From positions 54,367,501 through 54,431,500 of the forward strand of contig CP136890.1 in assembly GCA_034359265.1 (NCBI GenBank): 64,000 bases of DNA. The letters run 5' to 3'. How positions within the stretch are numbered: position 1 is the stretch's first letter; every line of letters starts with the position of its first letter. The notes beneath the pieces were generated by a model. It was not told the DNA's origin and did not search any database. It saw nothing but the letters and a program-made list of their open reading frames with translations. The translations under genes and the position numbers were made by a program. Of this stretch, positions 20,911 through 34,113 are shown in pieces. Origin of the DNA: Canna indica (Eukaryota > Streptophyta > Magnoliopsida > Zingiberales > Cannaceae).

Positions 20911-23900
20911 GACCACTACATCCGGTGTGGTCGGAGTCATAGCCAAAGCTGACAAAATTGCCAGCAACGCTAGAGCTCCAGCAAGACCCTGTCGCTTGGT
21001 GACGCAAACAACAACCATGACACTGAAAGTGAGCAGTCCTACCCCGACGTCTAGGCAGTCATTGACTATATAGTGGGAGGATTTGCTGGAGAAGGTAGTT
21101 ATGAAAAATAGCCGTCCCAGACCGTCATGATCGTCAACAAAGCGGCTCGGCCATAAAGGTCGCGCATATCCACCCCGATAATATCCTTCTACGACTTTGA
21201 TTTTCAAGGGCTTGACAAGAATTTACATGATTCTGTCATCATTTCTATGTTTGGTGTTGGTTTCCTTGTTAGGAAAGTTTTGGTGGACTAGGGAAGCTCT
21301 GCCGATGTCCTCTTCTACCCTACACTCGAGAGAATGGGCATCAGCGAATCTTCGCTATGCCCATACCATGGAGAGCTTGTCAGTTTCTCAGGAGACCATG
21401 TAAACATTAGGGGCTACTTACGGATAGCCACAACATTCAGCTCTCCACCGAGAGCAAAAACGATAGACGTATAGTTTCTTGTCGTTCAATGTGCAAGTCC
21501 CTATCGCATGATCTTGGGTCAATCCTCCTTGAATGACTTAGGGGCTGTAGTATCGACTCCCCACATCGTCATCAAATTTCTCATCTCGGAGACAAAAGTA
21601 GGGGTCATTCATGCATACCAAAGGGACGCTCGTGCGTGCTACAACGAATGCATGAAGCTCAGGCCAGCTGAACTCCAACCAAAGATATCAGATTTGGATC
21701 CTAGGGGAGACATCCAGGAGCGGCCCCAGCCCGTTGACAACTTGGAGCCTATGCAAATTGGGACATCTCCTGAACAGGTAACCTATATAGGAGCATGCCT
21801 CCCCAGCGAGCTCAATGTTCGACTTAGCACTTTGCTCAAAAGTAATGCTGACCTCTTTGCATGGATGCCTGCCGACATGGCAAGAATAAGACCCCCAGGT
21901 CATCTGCCATCAGCTGGCCATCGACCATCGTGTCAAGCCTATAGCCCAGAAGAAGAGGAAGCTCGAAATCGAGCGACAATAGGCATCCCTTGAGGAGACC
22001 ACAAAGCTGTTGAAAGCGAAGTTCATCAGGGAGATTCGCTTCACGATATGGCTCGCGAACGTTGTAATGGTCAAAAAGCACTCAGGAAAGTGGCAAATGT
22101 GCGTTGACTTCACCGACCTCAACAAAGCCTACCCAAAAGGTTCCTACCCATTGCTGAGTATTGACAAACTTGTCGGTGACTCCTCAGGGTATCAATACTT
22201 GAGTTTCATGGATGCCTATTCAGGCTACAACCAAATTCGGATGCACCCTCACAATGAAGAAAAACGGCTTTCATCATCGAGCATGCAAACTTTTGCTATA
22301 GGGTAATGTTGGCCTAAGGTTTAAAACCTTGGTCTTAATCTCGGTTTTGATGATAACAAACATGGAACTAATGGTTTCATTGAGAAATATTTCCAGGTTC
22401 CAAGTCTGTTAGTGCTCGATGTGCCCGATCGGAAAAATCAGAAAAATTAGAGAAATCGACAAGGACGCTCGTCGACTCTCGGGATTCTTCGGGAAGTTAG
22501 AAATTAGGTTTAGAGTGTCTAACATGTGTTGTAAATTCTTATGATGATGCAAAAAAACCCTAAAACTAAACTCGAACCCCAAAATATGAAAAACCGGAAA
22601 AATAAAAAAAACGGCTTAAAATTCACTAAGCCTAGGGAGCTCCTTGGAGGGCTATATGACCTAGATATTTTCTTGGCACCAAAAGTCCCGGTAATTATTC
22701 CTTAGGTAAAAACTAGTTAATGACATATTTTAAAGAACTTTTTGGAAGCCTTTAACCGATTCATATTTGACCCAGAAGATTATAAAATTTTTATTTTTCA
22801 AAAACTTGTACTAGACCCCAAAAGTTAGATTTTGATTATTAAGGATTTTAATTTTCTAGATATTTTTATTAAATCCAAATGGGGGGTAATCTTTATATAA
22901 TATTTATGTTTTAAAGTTAAATTTAAGAAATATTATATAAGACTTAGGAAAGACTAAAGAACCAACTCCGAACAAAAAAATAAAAAATAGGGCAATTTTC
23001 TGTGTGCTGGTCGATGGGCCGGTCGACGACTGATCGATCGACCATCAGCCGACCATCGATGGGCCTTGGCCCAAACTAGGCAAAAGGCTCTGGTCGCTCG
23101 GCCTTCGATCGACCACCGACCAAGCGGCGTCCAACGGGTAGAAAAATGCCTGTTGAGATGTGTTTCTTGGCTTTCTCTTCATGGCTTATAAATACAAAGC
23201 CATGAGAGCCTTCTAAGGGGATCTTGATCACTTCTACTACTCTTGAGACACCCTTTTGATCAATCCTAAGCCTTCATTGAGCCAATCTTTGGTGAAACCC
23301 CAATTTGATCTTTCATCTCCTTGATCTTGCCTTCAAGCTTCATCGATTCATCATCTTGAAGCATCAAGAGGACTAGGGAGTTTCTTTTGGAGCTAAGTAT
23401 TTGTTGTTTGATTTATTGCTCAATTTAGTATTGTATTTTATCATTTATTTCATTGTATTTGAGCTTGTGTAAACCTAGGTTGCTAGGTTTGTTAGATTGG
23501 GTGATAGCCTTTGTGTTTGAGGCATAAGTCCACCGGGTAGATTGATTTACTAGGATTAGTGATTATTGTACCTTAGGGTTTGAGGTAGAAGAGTGCTCTC
23601 GATAAGAAGGCGGAGACTTCCGGGTGTGGAAGTGCCTTAAGTTGAGAGCAGAGAGTCTTTGCTGGAAATTCCTCATTGTAAGGAAACATTCATAATCTAG
23701 TAAAGTCAAGTTTGGAAATCCTAAGCGTGGTGCTTAGGTAGTGGAGTAGGCATTGGGTCCGAACCATTATAAATCGCATTGTGTTAACATTGCTTTTCTT
23801 GGTTGTGTTTGTTTACTTGTTTATTCGCTTCCGCATTTATCTTATTGAATTGAGCATTAACCTAAAGTTTGTAAGAAACATTTAAAATTTGAATTAGGTT

Positions 23901-24215
23901 TAAGATTAGCAAACACACTATTCACCCCCCTCAAGTGTAGGCCATTTCACGAACAGGTAATGCCCTTCGGACTTAAAAATTTAGGAGCTACATATCAGCG
24001 ATTGATGAACAAGATTTTTGAGAAGTAAAAAGAACACAACATGGAAGTATACGTCGATGACATGGTAGCTAAAACGCTTGTCACTAGCGATTATTGTAAC
24101 GATCTCAATGAGATTTTCAGTCAGCTCAGACACTACAACATGAGATTAAAGCTAGAAAAGTGCGCCTTCGGAGTGCAGGGTGACAAATTCCTCGGTTTCA
24201 TGTTGGCACACCGGG
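20911..24215 (+). pseudogene. pol: Tat protease and N-terminal reverse transcriptase, split by a solo LTR
   Basis: Linker then aspartic protease (FLVRKVLVD, a stop, then GSSADVLFYPT; the stop sits at the residue between the active-site Asp and Gly). This is followed by YRMILGQSSLNDLGAV and an acidic linker. Reverse transcriptase begins near 22040 with WLANVVMVKK, KWQMCVDFTDLNKA and LSFMDAYSGYNQIRM, stops at the solo LTR at 22307, and resumes at 23961 as MPFGLKNLGATYQRLMN and YVDDMVAK, the catalytic YVDD. It is cut again after FLGFMLAHR at 24215 by a reverse LTR X. Several frameshifts and stops; dead. Confidence 0.85.
22307..23955 (+). mobile_element. SIRE-like solo LTR 'B'
   Basis: 1649 bp, TGTTGGCC to CGAACA, with a perfect GGTAA duplication (22302-22306, 23956-23960). 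It splits the Tat reverse transcriptase between CYR and VMPFG, and removing it restores that frame. TATA box at 23187-23193; conserved hairpins at 23720-23738 and 23739-23769. The upstream palindrome array is shorter and more diverged than in copy A. Confidence 0.9.
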
Positions 24216-26622
24216 TGTCACGCCCCAAACCCGGCATGACCGGCCAGAGTACTACACGTACCCTAAAGCCTAACCCAACCAAACCACAGATGCAATTATA
24301 AGACCTGGAACTTTTATAAAACCATTTGACTGCTGAAAACATAAACAAGATATCTATAAATTCACCAACCAAATAGTTAAATATTCAAATGCTCAACCCT
24401 TAAAGAATAAAGTCTTTAAAAACATGAATAAACCCCTCAACATAAAAATGCGGAATAAAATCTACCCCAAGTCAACATGACTCAAATAAACAAATAAAAG
24501 AAAATAATGAATCTAAGACTCGGGTATCCACCCCGACCACGACATCTCACGAGATCCGCTGTCCCTACTACCACCAGCTGCGCTACTACATCCCAATACC
24601 TCTCTGATCACGCTCAGGTGCTGAAAAAGAGAACATAATAGAGGATAAGTCTAACTAGGACTTAGTGAGCGGATCAGTCCTCAAACCATCATATCCATCA
24701 TGATCAATAAATCCAACATATAAACAAGCATATAATGGTAAAAGCATAACTCATAAGAGCAATTATTAACATGCATATCTACTCTCCCGTACATCATATA
24801 ACAACCAACAATAGATATGTTAACCAAGTATAAAACACATGTCCAATGTATCAACACAAATGCATGCAAGCCAACCCGGACCTGTCGGTCCCACATAGCC
24901 AAATAGGGTAAATAGTTGGTGTGACCTCCGAACTACCACCCAACCCAGAATTGTCTCTTTGGGGTATACCTTCCCCTCACCGGAACGGGCTCTTCTGAAC
25001 TGTCTCTTTGGAGCATACGTTCCCCTCACCGGTCGGGATTCCGGACCATCTCTTTGGGGCATGCTCTCCCCTCACCGGTCGAAACTTCTGGAATAGTGCC
25101 CGACATCATCTCTTTGGGGGCATAGCCTCCCCTCACCAGCGGGGCTTCCAGGATCATACATTGAGCACAGCACACACACACACATACATAGCATACTAAG
25201 GAGAATAATAACACTCACATAATAGGTATATTAGAAATATGTTATGGTCATTCCTCGGCCCCTCCATGTCCTCATGTCATGCATCACATCTCACATGTCT
25301 ATAAGCAATAATGTTCATGCCACATAATTATTAAATATAACACACACAGGCCATGAATATACATATCATCATATCCGTGCATCACACAAAACATGTCATA
25401 AGGAATTAAGTATATCTCAATCCGCATACCATCATAAGCACATGACATAGGCATGTATCAACATAAAAGAACATGTAAACAACAACAATATTAGGCATGA
25501 AGAATCATCATGCAAGGTATTAAAACATAGCGAGCACACACGAGAGTAGACTAAGCCCTTGTGACCCCTAACCGCACCTCATAGGGTTCATCACCTACAA
25601 GTCCTACATGGGGTCGTCTCAATACGATGTTCATCTTAAGGTTCCTATGTCCCTAAGTGTATCTAGGTTCCTTCTTTTCCTAAATATAGGTCTCTATAGT
25701 TGTGCATACCCTAATGATATATGAGAATCTCCTTAATGTGTAGTCCCTACGTCTAAACATGTCTCAATAACATCTACACAATTTATTAGGGCCGGCCAAC
25801 CCTTAGGGTTCTTAGGGAACCTCCTAGGAGGGGGTGGCACACCCTAAAGCCCCAAGCTTTTCCTTCATTCAAGAACCAAGAACCAACAAGATCAAAGAAC
25901 TACCATCAAGAAGCCAAGAAAACCATCAAGATCAAGAAAGAAAGGGCCGGGGCGGCGGCTCCTCTAATGTCACCATGAAGCATGTGGCCAAGCCCCAAAA
26001 TCTGAATCAACGATTCACGATGACAAAGCACAAATCCAATAACCTATTGTTCGAATTCAATATGAGAAAATCTACACAAAAATCCGAGAAAAACCCCTAT
26101 CATAGGGGCGGCGGCAAGATGAAGGAGATGGGGGAAAGAGGGCTATTTCCACTCACCTTTTTGGAAGAAACGGAGAGGAAGAAGAACCTAAAGGCCTTCC
26201 TACGATCAACACCGACGAACTCACGGATTCCGGCTTCCAAATTGCTCCCTCCCTACTTGGCGTCGCCCCTCTCTTTCCTCTTGCCTCGGGTGACGTGCGG
26301 CTAAACCCTCAGCCGTACGGGGTCTAGTTGGGCCCCAAATGACCAAAATGACCCCTTAAGCGATTCGACTTATAAAATCCATATCTAACTCGTTCTAACT
26401 CCATTTCGAGTTTCGATTGAACCGTAAGACTCGACTCGAGGTCCTCTATCATCTTAGCATGATAAATCACAGATAAATTATAAATAATTTTTTTCACGAA
26501 TTTTTTCTCGACAATTTCTTACCTAGAATCAATCTCGAATTTTTCCGCTAGCCCGCGCTAACTCGAGCCTACCATCTCCTGCTGAAGGAAAAAATATAAT
26601 TATTAAAATTTTGGTCATAACA
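24216..26622 (-). mobile_element. Solo LTR 'X', reverse copy, uninterrupted
   Basis: In minus orientation it starts TGTTATGACC and ends GGCGTGACA; target copies CCGGG (24211-24215) and CTGGG (26623-26627). It interrupts the Tat reverse transcriptase exactly between LAHR and GIETN. Because it is not interrupted, it serves as the template that defines the nested structure at 15644-20450. The 156-codon open frame at 25834-26304 lies inside it and shows no family resemblance. Confidence 0.9.
24950..25140. repeat. TCTCTTTGGGGC..TCCCCTCACC repeat in reverse LTR X
   Basis: Four units of TCTCTTTGGGGCAT..CCCCTCACCGG, the reverse complement of the array at 17166-17350 and at the corresponding place in the LTR. 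Unit count is the same in both copies. Confidence 0.8.
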
Positions 26623-26627
26623 CTGGG

Positions 26628-28010
26628 GGATAGAGACTAATTGAGAAAAATGTCGGGCTATTCAAGAGATGCGGAGCCCACGCAACATAAAGGAGGTACA
26701 ACAGCTCACTGGAAGGATGACGGCTCTCTCTAGATTCCTCTCCAGGTTGGCCGATCAAGCCGCTCCCTTTTTCAAAATCTTATAGAAAAAGTAGGACTTT
26801 CACTGGGATAAAAAATGTGAGGAGGCCTTTGAAGATTTAAAGCGATTTATCGCCAGCCCGCCAATTTTGGATAAACCACGACAAGGAGAAACCCTGTTTC
26901 TTTACCTCACTATCACATAGAATGCCCTCAGCTCGGTCCTGATTCGGGAGTAGGAGAAATATCAAAAACCGATCTACTTCGTCAGTGAAGTCCTCCAAGA
27001 ACCAGAAATTAGGTATCAAAGGCTTGAAAAGCTCGCCTTTGCCATGGTCATTTGGGCTAGGAGACTCAGACCATATTTCCAGAGCTACGACATTCAGGTA
27101 CGCACCGAGCAGCCAATTAGGCAAGTGTTGGATAAACCCAAACTCAAGAGACAAATGATATCTTGGTCGTTGGAGCTTTCAGAATTCAACATCGAGTACC
27201 AACCCAGAGGTCCTATAAAGGCCCAAGCGCTAGCCGACTATGTTGCTGAGTTCACCAACCAAGGCAATACTCCTCGGTAAGAAGAAACCTAGACGCTATT
27301 TGTGGATGACACCTCCAATGAAAAGGGGAGTGGGTTAGGGAATGGTTAGGGAGTCGCTTTGGAGCAATTCCTTTATTTCCAGTTTAAATCCAACAACAAC
27401 AAGACGGAGTACGAAGCTTTAATCTCTGGGCTAAAACTCGCTCGGGAAGTGAAAGCTCAGAACATCGTCGTAAAAAGTGACTAACAACTTGTCATGGGGC
27501 AAGTCAACAACACTTGCCAAGCCAGAGACCCCTCCTTCGAAAGGTACCTTGCACTAGTACTATCCTTAATCACTAACTTCGATAGTTGTGTGATTCAGCA
27601 TATACCACGGGAGGAAAACACCGAGACTGACGTGCTATCCAAACTTGATAGCACTAAAAAGTCCCTATCATTAATAGGTCAGTCATCCAGCAAGTCCTCG
27701 GACATCCAAGCATCCAACCGGCCAACACTCAGCCGAAATCCAAACAGTCGAACAAGGCATAGATTGGAGAAATCCTTACATCAACTACCTCGGACAAGGC
27801 AAAATTCCGGAGAACATCTCCAATCCAGGTAGTTTCAAAATAATGGCAAGTTACTACACACTTTTTGATAACCAGCTCTACAAAAGAGGTTTTTCTCGAC
27901 CGCTCCTCAAGTGTGTCGCCCAACCTCGAATAGCCACCATAATGACAAAGGTCCACGATGGCATTTGTGGCAATCACATCGGAGGGAGGTCCTTGACAGC
28001 ATGAAAGAAA
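26628..28010 (+). pseudogene. pol: Tat RT C-terminus, two RNase H domains, integrase N-terminus
   Basis: Resumes the Tat polyprotein after the reverse LTR X with the RT connection region (TGRMTALSRFLSR). The element's own RNase H-like region follows (KPIYFVSEVLQ, LRPYFQSYDIQV, KAQALADYVAEF). From about 27297 a second, archaeal-like RNase H appears: LFVDDTSNEKGSG, NNNKTEYEALISGL, IVVKSD. A polyprotein with both domains is the established hallmark of the Tat lineage. The integrase zinc-binding start (VHDGICGNHIGGRSLTA) ends at 28010, where another insertion begins. Stops include TAG/TAA codons at several conserved positions, for instance just after VVKSD at 27481. Confidence 0.85.
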
Positions 28011-29387
28011 TAGTGCTCTAGAGCCAATTACATGTCGATGTGTAGGAACTATTTTTGGATAATGAATAAATGAGGCAACTTTTCATCATATGCTATCTAT
28101 ATTTTTATATATTAGATTGTGATGAACCCCATGAACTCGAGCAAATGATTCCAAGGTCATGATGAGATCATGCCAGTGTGACTTGGAATCCAAATGCTCC
28201 TGTTCTAAATGTTTCTAGTCGTAGAATCACCAATTTGGGGATTGGTGATCCCGAGAAGACTAGTGCACTTGGTACATGCCCTATACGATAGGGGGTATCT
28301 GTTATCTTATAGTTACCTATGAATCATCATTAATGTACAAATGCAGGTGCTTATTAGGGAATGAGTTCATTGAACGGACCTGCACGAGGAACACGGTATG
28401 GAATCCTTACATGAGTGTCAGTTGGATGTTCCTCGGGTGATAGTAGGTGCAAGCAATCCTTGGACTTGAGGTTGACATGGTTATCATGTGATTGACGACC
28501 CATCGCTTTGGTTTTATCCCTACGTGGTCTTTAGAGTCATGTGTCGGATGTAAACCAAATAACCACACTAGACGGGGGGGCTAAATAGTGTGTAGCCTAA
28601 ATACGCTAAGTTTAATTCCTTTTTTTTTAAAGTTGGCCTAAGTATAAATTTTTCCTATTTTGAGTTATATGCTTTCAAGATGCAAATGAGTAATGATTAA
28701 TACCAAGGAAGATTAAATAGATAAGCAATGCTAACATGTGAAATTTAGAGTGGTTCAGCCACACCGCCTACTCCACTACCTTGGCTCATCACCAAGGATT
28801 TCTAACCTTAAATCTTTATAACTTGAATGTTTCCTAAAGAATACAAAGAGGACTTATCCCTCAACCTTAGAGGATGCCTCAACTACTATTCCAAAGCAAA
28901 ACACTCAAAAATAAAGAAACCTAGGTGTAACACTACACCACACTTGTGTGGAAGAGTTCCAAGAACCCTAAGTTCTTCTCCTTGGTGGCCGACCTCCTCC
29001 TTCTTCATCCTCCTTGGGCTTTTGGAGAAGCTGAATTAAAGGTCTTCTCTTCTTTGGTGTGCCGCCACCTTCATCATCTTGGAAGAGTCCAAGAGGACAG
29101 CAAGGGTTGAGAAAGTTTCTCCGTTGAGCCACAACGAGTCTCGGTGTTCGCTGCCCTTTTTGTTTCAAGACGCTTGGTGTGGACTTACATTGGAAGACGT
29201 GCACATGTGCGTCTCAAAAATGGGGATAAGAGCAGCCATACCAACCGTGGTTTGAGGTATATCTTCTCCTTCTTTTCCTATGTTGAATTCCTTAATATTG
29301 CTAAAGTAGATCGCTGTTTTCAGGATGGTTTGAATTTTTTAAATTTCTATTTTCGATGCATTTTCTATTCCCATCCCAACAGGCCAA
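28011..29387. mobile_element. Composite retroelement fragment inside Tat integrase
   Basis: This stretch separates the two halves of the Tat integrase. From 28040 (TGTAGGAACTATT) to about 28556 it looks like part of an LTR (TTGGTGATCCCGAGAAGAC, TGAGTTCATTGAACGG), family not certain. From about 28557 to 28900 it is a reverse SIRE-like LTR segment with the conserved hairpin at 28779-28797 (CCTTGG/CCAAGG form) and the usual CACTATTTAGCCCCCC-type end. The remainder to 29387 has no recognised match. I could not define a clean duplication at the outer boundaries, so the order of events is unclear. Confidence 0.5.
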
Positions 29388-30377
29388 AATCCTCCGAACC
29401 GGCTACTTCTGGCCATGTATGAAAATAGATTACAACTTTTACGTCAAAAAATATGATAAATGCCAAAGATTCTAGGAAGTCTCTCAACTGCACCACGAAC
29501 CATTGCACAGCTCGGACATCACGTTCCACAAATGGGGGATAGACCTCCTCGGTCCATTTCCCCAGCACCAGTGCAATTCAAGTACTTGGTTGTAGCGATC
29601 GACTACTTCACCAAGTGGATAGAGGTTGAACCCCTAACAGCCATTGTAATTGTTAAAGTTCAAACGTTCATTTGGAAAAATATCATTTGCTGATTCGGAG
29701 TACCACGTGAGCTCGTTAGCGACAACGGAACACAATTCACGGATCGTCGATTTCGAGAATTCTACTTAGACCTTGGCATCGGATAGCTCTTCTCATCTGT
29801 TGAGCACCCACAAACAAATGGCCTTGCTGAAGCAGCCAACAAAGTGATCCTAACAGGATTCAAGAAAAAGCTTGATCGAGTCAAGACATACTGGGTCGAC
29901 GAACTACCTGAAGTACTCTGGAGATACAACACAACCACTCAATTTTCTACCTTAAAAACCCCTTACCGCCTCATTTATGGAGCAGATGCCATGATCCCTA
30001 TTGAGATGGCGAAACTCAGCCTCCGCAGGATTACCTTCGAGGAGAAGGGTAACACAGAAGCCTGTGTCACCGAGCTCGATCTTTTTGAAGAAGAACTAGA
30101 ACTTGCCAAAATCAGAGAAGAGGCAATGAAGCTTAAGATTGCCCAAAAGTATGACAAATGCGTCAGGCCCAAGAACTTTGCAGAAGAAGACCTTGTTCTC
30201 CGAAAGATTGAGCCACAAAGAAAACCAACCAGAGAAGGCAAGCTTGCCCCAAACTGGGAAGGCCCATATCGGATCACAGAGATCCTCAGGAAGGGTGCCT
30301 ACAGAACAGCCAAGCTCTTCGGACGAGAATTCCCACGATCTTGGAACGAAGCCTCCCTACGAGCCTACTACAGCTAA
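29388..30377 (+). pseudogene. int: Tat integrase, core and C-terminus
   Basis: Continues from the zinc-binding part at 28010. TGYFWPCMK and KYDKCQRF complete the HHCC region. The core follows: WGIDLLGPFPQ with the first Asp, then after a frameshift near 29570 VAIDYFTKWIEVEPL, then GVPRELVSDNGTQF with the second Asp, and EHPQTNGLAEAAN with the Glu. The C-terminal part keeps a long open frame (29844-30377), with WRYNTTTQFST, YGADAMIPIE and PNWEGPYRITEIL, ending at TAA. Stops occur at 29475, 29691 and 29785. It is followed by the Pro/Tyr-rich untranslated sequence common after Tat pol. Confidence 0.9.
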
Positions 30378-30510
30378 GGTTCCACCCTTAAATTACAACA
30401 AAGCTGGAGTACTCTTTTCCCTACTTGGCGATTTTTCCCACTGGGTTTTCCCCATGAAAAGTTTTAATGAGGCTCCACCACGTGTAAGCCAAGCTTAACC
30501 CTCGGTGGGA

Positions 30511-31025
30511 TGTGATGTATCTCCATTATTTTTCAAAAATGATATTATTCTTTCCATTCCGCACACTTGTAGGAGAAAACCACACAGCCTCACAAGCGGC
30601 CTTGACCACGTGACACACCGTTCCTCCACGGTAGTCCTCCCTCGACACTATCAAACACCCAAGCAATCAAAACTTGATCTCCACCAGTCTAAGCTCGAGC
30701 TCAACGCCTCACGCAGTGACCAGGACCCGGTCTTCACTGGTTTGGTTTGTCGGCCTCAGTGTTTATCCCGGGCTCCTACGCCCCCAATAACACCAAGCGG
30801 GCTTCTTGTGAGCTCGGTTTTAATTGAGTTTGGTCCTCGGCCCTACATGCAGCCTTCGACTCAGCCCGAACGCTCTCAATGAGCAACATGACCCCAAGCG
30901 CGCTTCTCGCGAGCTCGGTTTTAACCGATATTGATCCTCGACCCTACACGCGACCTCCGGATTAGCCTGGAACGCTCTTAACGAGCAACATGACCCCAAG
31001 CACGTTTCTCGTGAGCTCGATTTTG
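30511..31025 (+). repeat. Truncated 3' LTR of Tat element with ~105-bp subrepeats
   Basis: A TGTGATGTATC start follows AACCCTCGGTGGGA, the polypurine position. From about 30779 a subrepeat of roughly 105 bases recurs (CCAAGCGCGCTTCTCGCGAG, then TCCTCGACCCTACACG, then GAACGCTCTTAACGAGCAAC), with two full units and the start of a third. The LTR is cut at about 31025, where minus-strand copia gag begins. Subrepeats explain the duplicated open frames on both strands. Confidence 0.7.
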
Positions 31026-32701
31026 ATTGTCCCGAACTTATATATCCAAGTCCAGCATGGTTAGACTGAGATTTTTGTGCACTCAAAATTTCATTTAGAG
31101 TACCGGTGGAATTCATCATTTTGGCTTCTTTTTTTACTTTTTCAAGTTCAGAAATCAACTTGGATTCTCTATCAGATTTCTTAGCAATCTGACTTTTGTA
31201 GGTTTTGACTTCTTCCTCGAGTTTCTTCTTTTGTTCAATAAAAAAATTATTTTGATTTCTGAGGGTCTTGTTGAAAGTTGTCACTTCAACTCATTTATCA
31301 AACATCTCCTGATAGGCTTCTTCACGATTGTCAACACATTGAATTTTGTTATCCTCATCCTTAGTGTCTGGAATACAAACGGCTTGAACAGTGTCGACTA
31401 TGCAGACAGCAAAAGCTCTTGCACAGACTCTTGTGCTTCATCTTCTTCTTCATCATCACTCTAGGTAGCTGTGAAAGACTTCTTGAGATTTCTCTATACA
31501 TTAGGATACTCAGACCTGATTTGTTCATATCCTTCGCATTCAAAGCACTGAACACCTTTAAACTTCTGCTTAAGATCAGATCTATCAACATGTTGACTTC
31601 TTCTATCAGATCTATTAGATCAGATCTGTACAGAAGATTGACTTCTTCTATTTTTCCCAAAAGATGAACTTGTTTTGGATCCGGTAGAACTAGACGATTG
31701 AAACTGCTGTCTGAACTACACATTCTGATTTTGCTTGTTATTGGCTCTTAGAAATCTTCTGAAATTCTTTGTCATAAGAGAATATGCTGCATCAATCTCT
31801 TCTTTCGAACAGTCTTCAGACTTGTTCTTATCTTCAGTAGCATTGAAAGCAAAATTTCTCATTTTCTCTTTGTGAGAGTACTTCTCAAACAATTCCAATC
31901 CATAAGTTTTCAGTTTTCCCATCAAGGTGTCAAGAGTAATAGAAGAGGATCATGAACTTCTCCTATTGCAGTAGCCTTCATATCAAATTTATAGGCATGG
32001 ATCTTAAAACTTTTCTTACCATCTTTTCTCCAGAGAATGGTTCTCCAAGGTTGGAAGCATTCTTCATCAAGTCTTTGATACACCCATGAAATGTAAGTTG
32101 AAATGTAAGTTAATAACTTTAAAACATAAATGTTATATAAGGATTACCCCCCATTTGGATTCAATAAAAATATCTAAAAAATCAAAATCCTTAAGAATCA
32201 AAATCTAGTTTTTGGGGTCAAGTACAAATTTTCGTAAAACGAAAATTTTCTAATCTCCCGGGTCAAATATGGGTATACTAAAGACTTCAAAAAATTCCTT
32301 TAAAATACCTCATTATCTAGGGTTTACCCAAGGAACAATTACCGCTATTTTTTATGTCAAGAAAATATCTAGGTCATATAGCCCTCCAAGGAGCTCCCTA
32401 GGCTTAGTGAATTTCAAGGCGGTTTTTGGGTTTTCATGATTTGGGGTTTGGGATTGGTTTTGGGTTTCTTAGCATCATCATGAGGATTTACAATTTATCT
32501 AGACACCCTAAACCTAAACTCTATCTTCCCGAAGAATCCGAGCGCGTCGACCAACGTCCTTCTGATTTTTTGATTTCTCCGATATTTCCGATCGAGGACG
32601 TCGTGCGCTAACCGATATGAAACCTAAAAGTATTTCTCAATGAAATATTGGTTCCATGTTTGTTATCATCAAAACCGAGATTAAGACCAAGGTTGAAAAC
32701 C

Positions 32702-34045
32702 TTAAGCCAACATAAACTTCTTTTCATTTTTGTTGTGGACATGAGATCTAACATTAGAATGCTTGACAACTGAACTATGATGAGCATGAGCATTCTTAAA
32801 ATAAACATTCTTCTTTTGAGATTTCCTAAATGATACATTTTGATTTCCAGAGTTCTTAAAAGAAGGAACATTAACTTTTCTACTCAAGATCAAAACCTCA
32901 TTTTTCAAATCATTCATAGACTTATGTAAGACATGTAATTGAGATTTCAACATGCAATTTTCATTTTTGATTTTCACATTTTCAAATTTCAAGTTCTCAT
33001 TCTCAATCTTGAAATCACTTTTGAAATCATTCTTTTCATGCTTTAATCTATTTTCCAACTCATTATTTTTAGTTCTCAAATTTTCATTTTCATTTCTAAA
33101 TTTTGAATTATTAGTTAGCATTTCATTATTCTTAATTTGCAAATCATTATTTTGGCTTTACAACTCTTTAATTTCTAGCTTCAAATCATCATGACAAGGA
33201 TTAAATGAGCTAGTATTCGTTTTCTCATTTTCTAATTCTAAAGCATGCACATGAGAACTAAGTTTAGAGTTTTCCTTTTTTATCTTTTTAATTTCCTTAT
33301 TTTTCTTTAAAAGAATGGCATACATTTTTTGACATACTTCTACTAACTCCTCATAAGATATGTTAAGGGAACTACAAGAGCTACCATCACTATCAAAATT
33401 TTCATGATGATGAGAAGTTGAAGATTTTACCTCATCATTGAATCCAATGAGGCATAGGTGAGAAGTAGCTTCTTCATCATGAAAAGAAGGTGCTTCATGT
33501 GATTCGTAGGTGGATGTTGAATCACTTGTTCTCCTCTTGACTCTTTTCTTCAAGGAAGGGCGATTCTTTTTAATGTGTCCCTTTTCCTTGCACAAGTAGC
33601 ATATAACCTTCCTCTTTCGATTTTTAGTGCTCATTTGACTAGAGACACTATGAGCTTCAAAAACCATGTTAGTACTAGGGGGATGACAATTGTCATCACC
33701 ACCCTCATCTAAAGTGATAAGCTCCTCAGTTTTTGCATAGTCATATAGCATGTTTAAACAAGCCCAAATAACGAATGCAGATGAACAATGCATAACCTTT
33801 TCAAGTATATCATTTGAGAATGAGCAATATAGAAAGTGCATTGTTTTAGCATTCACTCCAAACAATCTAACTTGTTCTTGAGTCTACTCATTAATGTCAA
33901 TGGTGGGCTCAACATATTCATTCTTTAGTATGCACCATAGATCTAAACTTTGTATTTTAAGAAATGTACACATCCTGCTCTTCCAAACACCAAAATTTAC
34001 CTCATCAAACCTAGGTGGTGCAAACGTTATACTCTTTAGTGCCAT
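32702..34045 (-). pseudogene. gag: SIRE-like gag of element D, C-terminally deleted
   Basis: Starts ATG at 34045 (MALKSITFAPPRFDE), with FGVWKSRM near residue 20. A zinc knuckle CYLCKEKGHIKKN lacks its last Cys (Arg instead). Then comes an acidic stretch (SSCSSLNISYEELVEVCQKM) and a very long Asn/Lys/Glu coiled coil. A single frame runs throughout, with a TAG near 33888 and a TAA at about 33155. Compared with the related gag at 44616-46060 it ends just after HNKNEKKF, where the second zinc knuckle would follow; the last codons are already LTR sequence. So a deletion fused gag directly to the 3' LTR. Confidence 0.85.
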
Positions 34046-34113
34046 TCTAGGATCGAGGCTAGATGTAGATAAGATGGTGAAATCTCAATCCACAACCCAC
34101 TCTGATACCAAAT

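Larger units (their letters stand above)
15576..31025 (+). mobile_element. Tat-lineage Ty3/gypsy element, heavily interrupted
   Basis: Coding pieces on the plus strand in correct gypsy order: gag (15576-15643, 20456-20910), protease and RT (20911-22306, 23961-24215), RT/RNase H plus a second RNase H (26628-27650), integrase (27700-28010, 29388-30377), then a partial 3' LTR (30511-31025). The second, archaeal-like RNase H and the gag motif CEFHRTYGHTTE identify the Tat (Ogre/Retand-like) lineage. Each gap is another element. For three of the four, removing the insertion plus one duplication restores the local frame. A 5' LTR was not recognised. This is the oldest layer in this half of the window. 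Confidence 0.85.

Noticed and set aside
25834..26304. 156-codon open frame
   Set aside because: It lies within the uninterrupted solo LTR X, with no domain, and the other LTR X copy does not keep it open.
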